NCBI GenBank assembly: GCA_015207365.1
Contig: JADEXA010000030.1
Location: 1-64,000, forward strand
DNA length: 64,000 bases
Direction of reading: 5' to 3'
DNA from: Vacuolonema iberomarrocanum LEGE 07170
Lineage (GTDB): Bacteria; Cyanobacteriota; Cyanobacteriia; Elainellales; Elainellaceae
The translations under genes were made by a program, and so were the position numbers. This document shows positions 8,903 to 18,235 of the stretch, in pieces. The notes beneath the pieces were generated by a model. That model did no database searches and was not told the origin of the DNA. It worked only from the letters and a program-made list of their open reading frames with translations. How positions within the stretch are numbered: the stretch's first letter is position 1; every line of letters starts with the position of its first letter.

Positions 8903-9610
8903 GGCGAACTCCTCTGGAAACGATTGAAGGGGATGGCAAAGAGTGTAGCTCTCTCAGATTAGCGTTTCTCAGCTCTGAACGTAAATGAAATATGTGCCCC
9001 TGGGTTTTCACCATCCGATCGCACTGAAGTAGTAGAAGCAGATTGGTCATTTTACACAAGGGGAATATTTGTGTGTCACCCTGAATGGCGATGTTCACAG
9101 TCACAGCATTGAACAAGGGACTCGCTAAGCCCAACGACATCTTTGAACTGAGCTAGACACCAGTTTAACGAGAGTGTCTAAATTTGTGATGGTGAACTGG
9201 GAAAAACATCCAAATGTTTACCCTCTTGCCAAAAACAGTCCTAACTATAGTGCCCAATTTTTCTCAAATCCAAGCCATCCACAAAAGAAAATTTGCAGGG
9301 ATTACGCAAGTCCTGGCTTATATGGCTGAATGCTTGTGCGATCGCCAGTTCGTTGTGATTGCTGGTTTTAATGGCTAACGGCTCCTTTGTGGCAGCTGAA
9401 GGAACACAGCGATCCTCAGCCAAGGTTGGTGAGCTGCTATGCCCCAGCCTACAGATATTTGTAGGGAGAGAGATGGTTTCTCTCCTACGGGCTTTTGCGC
9501 TCAATCCAGGATTGGTGCCAAGTAGGCGGAAGCTGATAGACGCATGAGGGATGTGCCACTTGGACTAACCTGTGGCGCATGTGTCGTGCTGTTGTAACTA
9601 ATGGTAGAAA
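8903..9610. other. Gene-free spacer
   Basis: 708 bp between the response regulator start and tRNA-Leu. Short open frames on both strands look random. Two items stand out: a fragment ATTACGCAAGTCCTG at about 9301-9315 that matches one end of family A, and an 11-12 bp hairpin at 9461-9489 (GTAGGGAGAGA / TCTCTCCTAC). No protein gene supported. Confidence 0.5.
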
Positions 9611-9691
9611 TGCGGATGGCGAGACTCGAACTCGCAAGGCAAAGCCACACGCCCCTCAAACGTGCGCGTATACCAATTCCGCCACATCCGC
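9611..9691 (-). tRNA. tRNA-Leu(GAG)
   Basis: Full cloverleaf on the reverse strand: acceptor GCGGATG/CATCCGC, D-arm with GGTATAC, anticodon stem CACGT/GCGTG with loop TTGAGGG (anticodon GAG), a long class II variable arm, and T-arm GCGAG-TTCGAGT-CTCGC. Discriminator A; CCA is not encoded. The long variable arm, GAG anticodon and discriminator A fit leucine. 81 nt. Confidence 0.95.
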
Positions 9692-9823
9692 ATAGGGTTG
9701 CTCAAATTAAGAGCACCTCAATTAAGCATACACAAGCATAAACCATATTGAGCCCATCCTTCAATTATCTATAGAGCCTGGAAGTGATAGGCGGCTAAGT
9801 TGGCAGGTGCAATTAAACCTAAA

Positions 9824-9874
9824 ACTCTAAAAACCTGTGCCGCCCGCAGCGCGGGCGGCACAGGTTTTTAGAGT
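9824..9874. repeat. Perfect 24-bp palindromic hairpin
   Basis: Arm ACTCTAAAAACCTGTGCCGC plus CCGC, a 3-base AGC loop, then its exact complement. Looser matching arms extend further out (GGCTAAGTTGGCA near 9792 against TGCCGAGCTACTTAGC near 9890), giving an element of about 115 bp. Not adjacent to any stop codon; MITE-like rather than a plain terminator. Confidence 0.7.
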
Positions 9875-9964
9875 CTGGTTTTTCATCGTGCCGAGCTACT
9901 TAGCAGGCACAAGCAATCTATATTTGGCATAAATCGGTTGGAATGTGCCCAGATGTAGTCTGGC

Positions 9965-10055
9965 AGGACTTACGCAAAACTTTCGCAATCCTGAGGGCAT
10001 TCATTGATGTTGTAGTCACGTCGCGGCCACAACATCAACAAAATACTTAAGCCCT
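9965..10055. repeat. Family A palindromic element, copy A2
   Basis: Begins AGGACTTACGCAAAAC and ends ACTTAAGCCCT. The hairpin core carries TTGATGTTGT opposite ACAACATCAA, so one base pair differs from copy A1 on both arms. Three purine transitions on the left arm (AGTCACG) leave mismatches or wobbles. Part of the 701-bp gene-free stretch before the cyclase gene. Confidence 0.85.
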
Positions 10056-10392
10056 ATCTGTCTCTAGATTTTAGAGGTTATTTGAACCTGCGCGGTGTCT
10101 GCGGAAAAATTACCCTTGTGAGACGTTTCAAGCGGCCTCTTAGGATTGTCTATCGGTTCTGATTGTTTTTGGTCGTCAATCTGGGCGATCCGTCCGCTAT
10201 CTTGTGATTACGATGAGCAATGCGCGCTGGGCTGAATGTGCAAGGCTAAGACTTCTCTAAAGTTTTTGTCTGTTTTGCGTAAAACTGCGGAAAATCGGAA
10301 AAGAGTCAAGGAATATTCAAAACGATGCATCCGCCCGAAATCTTACCCGTCTATGCTGGTTCAAACCTCTACAACCTTTGCTTGAAAGTCTG

Positions 10393-11988
10393 ATGACGAG
10401 CCCCATCGTGCCTGAAGCCAACCGGATCCCTGCGGAGATAGAGCCTCTGATGCGGCGGTTGTTACCAGCGGATCTCTATGTGCAGATCTGGTTTGATCCA
10501 GATACTGATGCCCTGATGCAGGCATTTCAGCATTTGCGAACCCTGCAGCGGGCATTGCAGGACTATACGCCGCGACAGGTGGCAGAGGATCCGCCGAAGC
10601 CCGGTCAGGTGCGATACGAGTGGCGACGGGGAACGTTGCTATTTACAGATCTGGCAGGCTTTACGCCGCTCCTAGAAGCCAATGCGCAATTTGGTCAAAA
10701 GGGCGCGATCGCCCTCTTGGAGGTGCTGAACCGTTATTTTTCCGAGATGATCACCATCATCGGTAAGTCAGGGGGCGACCTGCTGGAGTTTACGGGCGAT
10801 GCGATGTTGGTGCAGTTTCTTGAGGATGTGCAGGGAGACGATACGGGGCAAGCAGTGCGAACTGGGCTGCGGATGCAGCGGGCGATGGCACATTTTCAAA
10901 ATATTGCAACGCCCCAGGGAACTTTCTCCCTGGCGATGCGGGCGGGGATCCATGCTGGCTCGTACCTGGCTGCTGATCTGGGAACGCCACGCCGCATGGC
11001 GCATGTGCTGCTAGGACGTACGGTGCAGCGGGCAAAGAAGGCAGAGAGCTTTGGGCAGGTGGGACGGGTCTGTGTGACGCAGGAAGCGGGCGATCGCCTC
11101 CATGGGCTGTTCCATGTGGAGCCACCCCATGCGGAGTCGGAGCGCGATCGTTATGCGCTGATTCAAGACAACTTCAGCGCCGAAGCCCTGGGAGAATATG
11201 ACATTAGCCTCAACCGCCGCCGCTTGACCAGCCCACTGCTGATGGACCGTAGCCGGGAAGGGCTGATTCGCGAAATTCACCATGCCCTGTTGCGGGTGCA
11301 ACCGCTGGCGTCCTATTTGCCCTCGTCGATATTGGACGTGTTGGTGGAGGCCGCCGCCGAGCGGCAGGTTCCGCCTGACTTTCCTACCCCAACCGTGGTT
11401 TTTGTGAATCTGATGGGCTTTCCCGAAGCAGCGGATGGGGCGAGCCCCGAAGACTTACCGGAACTCACAACCAGCTTCTCGAAGGCGCTCGCTTTAATTG
11501 ATGCGGCAACCAAAGCTAAAGGGGGTGTGCTTCAAAAAGTGACCTACCACGCGATCGGCTCCGATATTCTGATCTATTTCGGGGTCTTTCGCCGCCACCG
11601 GGAAGATGCGGTGCGAGCGGCCAGCTTGGCGCTAGCGGTGCGAGACATCGTCACTCAGCTTCCGCCTCCCCATATGGCGGGCAATCCCTTGATGCTGAAC
11701 TATCGGATTGGCATTGCGGCTGGATCGGTCTTTGCTGCCGAAATTGGCGAACTTCGCGGACGGCGGGAGTTCAACATTCTTGGAGATCCGGTGAATACAG
11801 CATCGCGGTTGATGACCCTGGCAGAAAAGGGCGACATTTTGCTGACTCAGGATGTGTATGAGGCGATCGCTCCCTGCTTCCGATGCAAGAGCTTGGGTAT
11901 GCAGGCTCTCAAAGGCAAAGCGCATGATCAGCTAGTCTATTCGCTGAAACAGGAGTTGGTGGCGCAACGGAATGGGATAAACCGCTAG
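10393..11988 (+). CDS. Class III adenylate/guanylate cyclase with two tandem catalytic domains
   Basis: 531 residues from ATG 10393 (MTSPIVPEANRIP); a TTG at 10378 is a weaker choice. Two cyclase homology domains lie in one chain with no membrane segment. Domain 1 (about 80-250) carries both metal-binding aspartates, Asp86 in LLFTDLAGFT and Asp136 in FTGDAML, but its transition-state region reads LLGRTVQRAKKAES. Domain 2 (about 330-520) has Asn339 in place of the first Asp (FVNLMGF) yet keeps Asn468 and Arg472 in GDPVNTASRL. The halves are complementary, implying one composite active site. It probably makes cAMP; the base-selecting residues were not resolved. Confidence 0.88.
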   Translation: MTSPIVPEANRIPAEIEPLMRRLLPADLYVQIWFDPDTDALMQAFQHLRTLQRALQDYTPRQVAEDPPKPGQVRYEWRRGTLLFTDLAGFTPLLEANAQFGQKGAIALLEVLNRYFSEMITIIGKSGGDLLEFTGDAMLVQFLEDVQGDDTGQAVRTGLRMQRAMAHFQNIATPQGTFSLAMRAGIHAGSYLAADLGTPRRMAHVLLGRTVQRAKKAESFGQVGRVCVTQEAGDRLHGLFHVEPPHAESERDRYALIQDNFSAEALGEYDISLNRRRLTSPLLMDRSREGLIREIHHALLRVQPLASYLPSSILDVLVEAAAERQVPPDFPTPTVVFVNLMGFPEAADGASPEDLPELTTSFSKALALIDAATKAKGGVLQKVTYHAIGSDILIYFGVFRRHREDAVRAASLALAVRDIVTQLPPPHMAGNPLMLNYRIGIAAGSVFAAEIGELRGRREFNILGDPVNTASRLMTLAEKGDILLTQDVYEAIAPCFRCKSLGMQALKGKAHDQLVYSLKQELVAQRNGINR

Positions 11989-12259
11989 TGGTGGATTCTC
12001 CTTCCGTTGGAGCCGTACGGATGGTTGAGTGTCTAGGCAACTGTTGATAGTAGCCATGCGGTGGGGAACACTTTGCACGGACGCTTGCAAGGTCTGACGC
12101 GCTAGTAGACAATCGAAAGCATTTGAGCAATAGCGATCTCTGATCCGTTCATGTCTGTGAATCTACTTCGGACAGAGCTGCAAGCCAGATGTAGTCCTTA
12201 CCATAAGGCTTCAGATGGGTGCTTTACTGTCCAACTCTAGATTCACAATTCACTTGACT

Positions 12260-13297
12260 ATGGTTGCAAACAACGGATTGGCCCGAAATCGCCAGGGACT
12301 GCTGACGTTACTGATCGTCTCGGTTGGCTTGAGCAGTTTGCTTGGATGTGCAACATCACCCTCCTCTGAGACAGCATCCAATAGCTCGGATGCTGAAACA
12401 TCCACCCTGGCGTCAACGCCCGAACAGTCAACCGCGCCGACCCCAGCCGTTGATTCCCCACCTACCAGCGATGATGGGGGATCTGGCAGCGACAATGGTG
12501 CTGCGACGTCCCTAGAGGGAGACGAGATTGAACCGGCTAACCTGACCACCATAACGCTGGGCGATTTGCCGGAGGCTAGAGGAACGCGCTATGGAGACGT
12601 GCGCGATCGCTTGATAGAGCGTGGGTGGTTGCCCCATACCTTTGCGACGACCACCGGAACACCCAGTGATTTCAACGACAGTCTTGTGCAGCAAATGGAG
12701 CGCCTTGGTTTCAATGAGGTCAAAGCCTGTTCGGGAACTGGGCAGGGGTTCTGTAGATTTGAATTTGTCCATCAAGACAGAACCGCTGAAGCTGGACCGG
12801 TGCTGGTAGTGATCACCGCTGCTGCCTCCCCCGCTGACAGCACATATCCAGAGCCGACTTTCTGGGATTTCAATCTAGAAAATGTTTCGGATCTCACCTA
12901 CCTTGAACGCCCATTTGACCAGGCTCTATTCGCGCAACTACGTGAGGAACACTCCTTTTGCCTTGGGGTTGGGCGTTGTGAGCCGACCCAATACATGCTC
13001 AAAGATGCGCTCCTCATTGCCGGCTCGGGCGATTTTGGCACCACAAAAATTTCTCTGATACCCAATACTCCACTTTCCAAAGACGCTGCTTTGGACTACG
13101 CCCGGATCCTGGATATCGACAGCGTCATCGACTTCGACACCGCGCAGATGGATAGCGAGCTGAACATCGAATCGTATTATGAGGCAGGCATTCCACCGGA
13201 AAGGGTTGCTGAAATGGGCGGTATTACGGCTGTCAGGCTGCAATTGAATGCAACTGGCATGGTTTCAGAAATCTCCTTCAGTCATATTGTGCTTTGA
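12260..13297 (+). CDS. Putative lipoprotein of unknown function
   Basis: 345 residues from ATG 12260 (MVANNGLARNRQG). A signal sequence with hydrophobic core LLTLLIVSVGLSSL ends in lipobox LLGC, so Cys is the likely lipidated residue at about 30. A Ser/Thr/Pro/Asp linker (about 31-95) leads to a globular domain with Cys pairs (KACSGTGQGFCRFEF and FCLGVGRCEP) that may form disulfides outside the cytoplasm. I do not recognise the family. Monocistronic; a family C repeat follows 89 bp after the stop. Confidence 0.7.
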   Translation: MVANNGLARNRQGLLTLLIVSVGLSSLLGCATSPSSETASNSSDAETSTLASTPEQSTAPTPAVDSPPTSDDGGSGSDNGAATSLEGDEIEPANLTTITLGDLPEARGTRYGDVRDRLIERGWLPHTFATTTGTPSDFNDSLVQQMERLGFNEVKACSGTGQGFCRFEFVHQDRTAEAGPVLVVITAAASPADSTYPEPTFWDFNLENVSDLTYLERPFDQALFAQLREEHSFCLGVGRCEPTQYMLKDALLIAGSGDFGTTKISLIPNTPLSKDAALDYARILDIDSVIDFDTAQMDSELNIESYYEAGIPPERVAEMGGITAVRLQLNATGMVSEISFSHIVL

Positions 13298-13385
13298 GAG
13301 ATCTCTTCACTCCACGTCTTTTGTTCATGCGCCGTGCCGGAAAAATCTATAGATCCAAGCATCGTTCAAACATCCGCCAAGAAGT

Positions 13386-13487
13386 GATATCAAATTCGGT
13401 TGAAGAACCCAAATATCGTTTGTGCCGCTGCATTGCAGCGGCACAAACGATATTTGGGTTTTACGGCTATTTAACCGGATTTGATAT
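13386..13487. repeat. Family C palindromic element, copy C1
   Basis: Ends GATATCAAATTCGG and CCGGATTTGATAT; centre GCCGCTGCATTGCAGCGGC flanked by CCAAATATCG / CGATATTTGG. The outer arms are unequal (GTTGAAGAACCC left, GGGTTTTACGGCTATTTAAC right), the same asymmetry as in the other two copies. Lies between the lipoprotein gene and the DUF255 gene. Confidence 0.9.
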
Positions 13488-13571
13488 GAGTGTAGGGTTC
13501 TGTGAACTCACGGTAGACTCAAGGAAACTGCGTCCTGAACTGTTCTCGATACGCTGTTAAACGAGTTTGCT

Positions 13572-15656
13572 ATGACTAATCGTCTTGCCGCCGCTCACAG
13601 TCTTTACTTACGGAAACATGCCGAAAACCCCATCGACTGGTGGGCCTGGTGTGATGAAGCTATTACAACGGCACGGCAGGAAGATAAGCCTATCTTCTTA
13701 TCCATCGGCTACTCCAGTTGCCACTGGTGTACGGTCATGGAGGGAGAGGCGTTTTCGGATGAGGCGATCGCCGCTTACATGAACGCCAACTTTCTCCCCA
13801 TCAAGGTCGATCGGGAGGAGCGCCCCGACATCGACAGCATTTATATGCAAACCCTGCAAATGATGGTGGGACAGGGTGGCTGGCCGCTCAACGTATTTCT
13901 ATCACCGGATGATCTGGTGCCTTTTTATGGTGGTACCTACTTCCCGGTGGAGCCGCGCTACGGTCGCCCTGGCTTTTTGCAGGTGCTCCAATCCATCCGC
14001 CAGTTCTACGACACGGAGAAAGAAAAACTCCAGTCGGTGCGATCGGAAATTGTCAATCGTCTGCAACAAATGGCTCAGTTTCCCGGCACCTCGGATCTGG
14101 ACGCTGTGCAGTTTCGTGGAGGGTTGGAGTACAGCGTTAAAATTCTTGCATCGACTCAGTCTGGGACTCGGTTTCCCATGATTCCCTATGCAGCAGCGGC
14201 CTTGCGATCGGTGCATCTGGCGCAACCGGAGGTGCGGGATGTCTCTCTGGAGGTGTGTCAAAAGCGCGGGTTAGATCTGGCGCTGGGTGGCATCTATGAC
14301 CATGTAGCCGGGGGCTTTCACCGTTACACGGTGGATCCGACCTGGACGGTGCCCCATTTCGAGAAAATGCTCTATGACAATGGGCAGATTGTGGAGTATT
14401 TGGCCAACCTGTGGCGCGCCGGTGTTCAGGAGCCTGCCTTTGAACGGGCGATCGCCGGAACGGTGCAATGGCTGAAACGAGAGATGACGGCTCCCGAGGG
14501 CTACTTTTATGCGGCGCAGGATGCCGATAGTTTCCTTAGTTCCAACGATGCCGAACCAGAGGAAGGGGCATTTTACGTTTGGCACTATAAGGAACTGGAG
14601 GCGCTGCTGACAGAGGCTGAGTTGTCCGAGGTGCGATCGCACTTTACTGTGACGGCGGACGGCAATTTTGAAGGAAAAACCGTTTTGCAGCGGCGTAGTC
14701 CTGGCCTGTTGCCTGAATCGCTAGAGCAAGTTTTGAGCAAACTTTTCCAGGCACGCTATGGGGATGTGCCGGAAAAGGTTTCGACGTTTCCCCCTGCCCG
14801 CAATAACGACGAAGCGAAAACCCTAGAGTGGCCTGGCCGAATTCCCGCTGTCACCGACCCGAAAATGATTGTGGCCTGGAATAGCTTGATGATTTCGGGG
14901 TTAGCGCAGGCCGCCGTGGTGTTGCAGAACTCCGAATATCTGGCGCTGGCCGGTCGTGCGGCTACCTTCATTCTCGATCAGCAGCAGGTCGAGGGGCGAC
15001 TGCATCGACTCAACTATGGTGGCATCGTCAGCACGATCGCCCGCTCCGAAGACTATGCTCTCTTCATCAAAGCCCTGCTCGACCTGCATCAGGCGCAGTT
15101 ATGGCAAGATACGCAATCTCCAACTCCGCTCGTCGAACCCGGCGCTCCCAATTGGTTGGCTCGGGCAGTTGCCCTCCAACAGGAGTTTGATCAACACCTC
15201 TGGAGCGAAGAGCTGGGTGGCTACTACACCACCGATGCTAGTCCCGATTTGGTTGTTCGAGAACGCCAGATAGACGACAATGCCACCCCTTCGGCCAATG
15301 GGGTGGCGATCGCTAATCTCGTTCGCCTCTTTCTGCTGACGGAAGATATGACCTACCTGAGCCGAGCCGAGCGATCGCTCCAAGCGTTCAGCGGTGTTAT
15401 GGAAAAAGCGCCAACCAGTTGCCCTGGGCTTTTCTCTGCGCTCGATTGGTTACGCAACCAAACTGTTGTGAAGGCAAACCCTGCGATTTTGCAGGAGTTG
15501 GCAGGGCGCTATTTGCCCACGGTGATGTTGCGGTTATCAGAAGAGCTACCCCAGGGAGCGATCGCCCTCGTTTGTCAGGGGCTCAACTGCCTAGAACCTG
15601 CCAAAACTCTCGACCAGCTTCGTAGCCAACTAGATGAAAGTCTTCAGCGCACATGA
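13572..15656 (+). CDS. Thioredoxin domain-containing protein (DUF255, YyaL/SSP411 family)
   Basis: 694 residues, the usual length for the family related to Bacillus YyaL and human SPATA20. N-terminal MTNRLAAAHSLYLRKHAENP and a thioredoxin-fold domain (1-160) with active-site motif CHWC in GYSSCHWCTVMEGEAF. The remainder is an (alpha/alpha)6-barrel-like region resembling N-acylglucosamine 2-epimerase or glycosidase folds (HVAGGFHRYTVDPTWTVPHFE). Cytosolic; biochemical activity is not established for the family. Monocistronic. Confidence 0.93.
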   Translation: MTNRLAAAHSLYLRKHAENPIDWWAWCDEAITTARQEDKPIFLSIGYSSCHWCTVMEGEAFSDEAIAAYMNANFLPIKVDREERPDIDSIYMQTLQMMVGQGGWPLNVFLSPDDLVPFYGGTYFPVEPRYGRPGFLQVLQSIRQFYDTEKEKLQSVRSEIVNRLQQMAQFPGTSDLDAVQFRGGLEYSVKILASTQSGTRFPMIPYAAAALRSVHLAQPEVRDVSLEVCQKRGLDLALGGIYDHVAGGFHRYTVDPTWTVPHFEKMLYDNGQIVEYLANLWRAGVQEPAFERAIAGTVQWLKREMTAPEGYFYAAQDADSFLSSNDAEPEEGAFYVWHYKELEALLTEAELSEVRSHFTVTADGNFEGKTVLQRRSPGLLPESLEQVLSKLFQARYGDVPEKVSTFPPARNNDEAKTLEWPGRIPAVTDPKMIVAWNSLMISGLAQAAVVLQNSEYLALAGRAATFILDQQQVEGRLHRLNYGGIVSTIARSEDYALFIKALLDLHQAQLWQDTQSPTPLVEPGAPNWLARAVALQQEFDQHLWSEELGGYYTTDASPDLVVRERQIDDNATPSANGVAIANLVRLFLLTEDMTYLSRAERSLQAFSGVMEKAPTSCPGLFSALDWLRNQTVVKANPAILQELAGRYLPTVMLRLSEELPQGAIALVCQGLNCLEPAKTLDQLRSQLDESLQRT

Positions 15657-15768
15657 GCTGAACGGATAGTGACGGCTCACAATTCATGGGTCAGCGATTA
15701 CCTGTGCAATGCCTCCAGATCGGCTTAAACGAGGGGGTGTGCGACGGCTGAGCAATGTCTATTGGGAT

Positions 15769-15854
15769 GCGGATGTTGCAAGCTGCGCTCGCAACATCCG
15801 CCTGAGTGGTTGGTATCAGAGCTAGCAAAGCGGCTCCCGCGTTACCGGGAGCCG
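15769..15854. terminator. Two hairpins between convergent genes
   Basis: An 11-bp stem GCGGATGTTGC / GCAACATCCGC (15769-15801) and an 8-bp stem CGGCTCCC / GGGAGCCG (15831-15854) lie between the DUF255 and ProX-like genes, which converge. They probably terminate one or both; neither has a long U-tract. Confidence 0.45.
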
Positions 15855-15918
15855 AAGAACAGATGTCCGCTGCGTAGTGGCCGTATCGGTTATTACGCGA
15901 GGGGTGATTTTACAACGC

Positions 15919-17007
15919 TTACTGAGCGGCTAAGGCTGCTTCGACCCACTCATCAAATTGCGCTTGGTTTGCTTCCACCCAGGCTTCAGCATGAGCGCGA
16001 ATTTGTTCAGGATCGTCCTCTCCATCTTGCAGCAATTGGTTTTGAGCATTCACATCCTCAATTGGAATCTCGATCAGCGAAAAGAACTGAGATGCGGCAG
16101 GATTTTCATCAACAAACGCTTGATTTGCAACGATCATTTGATCTTGAACCGGAAAGCCCAAATTTACACCATTGACTGTGGTTTCAGCTTCAGTTACCTC
16201 ATCACCCTGCCCCTCAGGAAGAGAGGTGTAGGGCACTTCTAGCCACACAACATCTTCCCCCTCTTTCAAGACGTTCTGCATCCAGAATGGGGTGTAGGAG
16301 TAATACAGAATCGGCTGCCCCTGCTCGTAACTCGCAACGATATCAGCCAGTAAGGCGATATATCGCCCTTGCTCATGCTGAACGGTATCTCGCAGGCCAT
16401 ATTCATCAATGTGATGTTCAGTCATGGAAGCACAAAGCCAGGCCGCATCGCAGCCAATCAAGTTGGCTCTGCCGTCACCATCCGTATCAAACAACGCTGC
16501 AATTTCTGGATCGGCAAGTTGATCGAGCGTTGTAATCCCGTACTCCTCTGCGGTGGCCTTGTCGATCATGTAGCCTTGCAAAGTATCCGCAATGATTGAG
16601 CCTTCACGTTCTAATACCTCATCCCCCCCACTATTTTCGAAGAGATCGTCCTGGTTAATACGCCAGTGCGCGGGTGTGTAGGTAATGTTTCCATTAGACA
16701 TATCGAGAAAGAGCGCTGTGTAGTCTACCTCCACGAGAGGCTCAACTTCATAGCCCAGCTGTTCCAGGCCAATGTTGACGACTTCTGTTTGAAAGCGCTC
16801 TTCGAGAATGGCATAGGCAGGCACAACCGAAATTCCTTCACCTGGCAAATCGGCTGCCTCTGAAGAAGATGCCTCAGTGTCAGAGGTCGTATTTTCAGAG
16901 GCCGTTTCTTGAGGATTGCATGCGGCAACCCCGAAGGTTAGTAAAGCTAGAGCGGTAGCAATACCAGTAGTCTTGGAAGAAGGAAGGAAGTTGACTTTAA
17001 AGTTCAT
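15919..17007 (-). CDS. Glycine betaine/proline-type ABC transporter substrate-binding protein
   Basis: 362 residues from ATG 17007 (MNFKVNFLPSSKTTG). A signal peptide ends in a lipobox-like LLTFGVAAC, so it is probably a lipoprotein in the periplasm. An acidic Ser/Glu linker is followed by an OpuAC/ProX-type domain: VVPAYAILEERFQTEV, TALFLDMSNGNITYTPAHW, ILYYSYTPFWM. The aromatic residues fit the cation-pi box that binds quaternary ammonium compounds. Unusually, no permease or ATPase gene is next to it, so the rest of the transporter must lie elsewhere. Confidence 0.85.
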   Translation of the reverse strand: MNFKVNFLPSSKTTGIATALALLTFGVAACNPQETASENTTSDTEASSSEAADLPGEGISVVPAYAILEERFQTEVVNIGLEQLGYEVEPLVEVDYTALFLDMSNGNITYTPAHWRINQDDLFENSGGDEVLEREGSIIADTLQGYMIDKATAEEYGITTLDQLADPEIAALFDTDGDGRANLIGCDAAWLCASMTEHHIDEYGLRDTVQHEQGRYIALLADIVASYEQGQPILYYSYTPFWMQNVLKEGEDVVWLEVPYTSLPEGQGDEVTEAETTVNGVNLGFPVQDQMIVANQAFVDENPAASQFFSLIEIPIEDVNAQNQLLQDGEDDPEQIRAHAEAWVEANQAQFDEWVEAALAAQ

Positions 17008-17283
17008 GTTCTTGGTCTTCTGGCAGAAAGCAGAAGGGAAATACTTCAAAAAGAGCAAAGATACAGCTTTATAGTAGTCCCAAGACGAACATTATGGAGG
17101 TGCGACTTTCAATAATGCAAACTTCTGTCGTGCTGTTGAGCGCTTCTAACCCTTGCGGGACAAGAGAATAGGCAATTTATTCTAATATTTTCTTGCGTAT
17201 AGGGGGTTAAAAGAATTAACACCTTCCGGATCTTGTCAAGTAACAGCCAAGGGTGGGCTGAGATGTTTGGATAGGTGAATTTT

Positions 17284-17910
17284 TCATGTCAAATTTAAGT
17301 CTAATATTGTCAGTCCATTAGTGATGTGAATGGTTTGCAGGCCAACCGATTTGGCTCCTGCGATATGCTGGTGCGTATCCTCAATAAAAACAGTCCGTTT
17401 TGGGTTGAGATCTTGTTGTTGGATGACAGTCTTGAAGATGCTAGGGTTAGGTTTGCGATCGCCCATCTCATAGGAGAAGTAGACGGTCTCAAATAAGCTA
17501 TAGATGCCACCAAACTCAGCGCCAAAGGTTTCATCAAAGATGCGATCGCACGCGATCCGATGAATTTCATTAATATTGGACAGCAAAAATAACCGCTTAT
17601 GCTGGCCTAGCCCTTTCAGTAACGCAATCCGCTCCTGGGGAATATCGAGTAACAGGGCATTCCAGGCGTCATCCAGCGCTTGATCAGAACAGTTGATTTG
17701 GAAGAGCGATCGCAGCCCATCGCGAAATTCAGCAGAAGCAATGTGGCCCCTTTCGTAATCGTCGAAGAGCGCTCGCTGCTGGTGTTGGGTATAGAACTGG
17801 CTGGCCTCGAACCCAGAGAGGCGGCTGAACGCGGCGATCGTATTTTCATAGCAGATGTTAATAATGACACCGCCATAGTCAAAGATAATGCTGTCAAAAT
17901 CATTGTCCAT
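17284..17910 (-). CDS. HAD-superfamily phosphatase (YihX-like)
   Basis: 208 residues from ATG 17910 (MDNDFDSIIFDYGGVI); an upstream TTG at 17928 is less likely. HAD motif I is FDYGGV, with the nucleophile Asp and Gly in place of the usual second Asp, as in YihX and related sugar-phosphate phosphatases. Motif II is LLSNINE, motif III Lys in GDRKPNPSIF, motif IV FIEDTHQH. The four-helix cap after residue 20 fits subfamily IA. Substrate not predictable. Monocistronic. Confidence 0.88.
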   Translation of the reverse strand: MDNDFDSIIFDYGGVIINICYENTIAAFSRLSGFEASQFYTQHQQRALFDDYERGHIASAEFRDGLRSLFQINCSDQALDDAWNALLLDIPQERIALLKGLGQHKRLFLLSNINEIHRIACDRIFDETFGAEFGGIYSLFETVYFSYEMGDRKPNPSIFKTVIQQQDLNPKRTVFIEDTHQHIAGAKSVGLQTIHITNGLTILDLNLT

Positions 17911-17954
17911 TGCGTTATCAGACTTCAATCAATACAAATGCTCTGCTTTATAGT

Positions 17955-18057
17955 AATATCAAATCCGGTTAAACAGCCGTAAAACCCAACTATCGTTTGC
18001 GCCGCTGCATTGCAGCGGCGCAAACGATAGTTGGTTTCTTCAACCGGATGCGATATA
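17955..18057. repeat. Family C palindromic element, copy C2 (inverted)
   Basis: Same element as C1 in opposite orientation: AATATCAAATCCGGTTAAAC at the left, CTTCAACCGGATGCGATAT at the right. The inner stem CCAACTATCG / CGATAGTTGG and TTTGCGCC / GGCGCAAA differ from C1 at positions that change together on both arms. Lies in the 325-bp spacer between the divergent HAD and Uma2 genes. Confidence 0.9.
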
Positions 18058-18235
18058 AGGTAACGTAACCCAGCCCGTTGTGGTCTATTAGTGTGAACTC
18101 AGGGATTGCGTTGGGATTCGAAGATATTGGGTGAGATACCGTTTTCCTTCCAAGGTTACGATGGAGAGGCGATTTTACATCGGATCGTACATGCGCCTTG
18201 AAGTAAACGCCATTTGTTGACAGGTGAACAGGGTT

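Noticed and set aside
13294..13560. 88-residue plus-strand ORF
   Set aside because: It is made mostly of repeat C1 and has no family resemblance.
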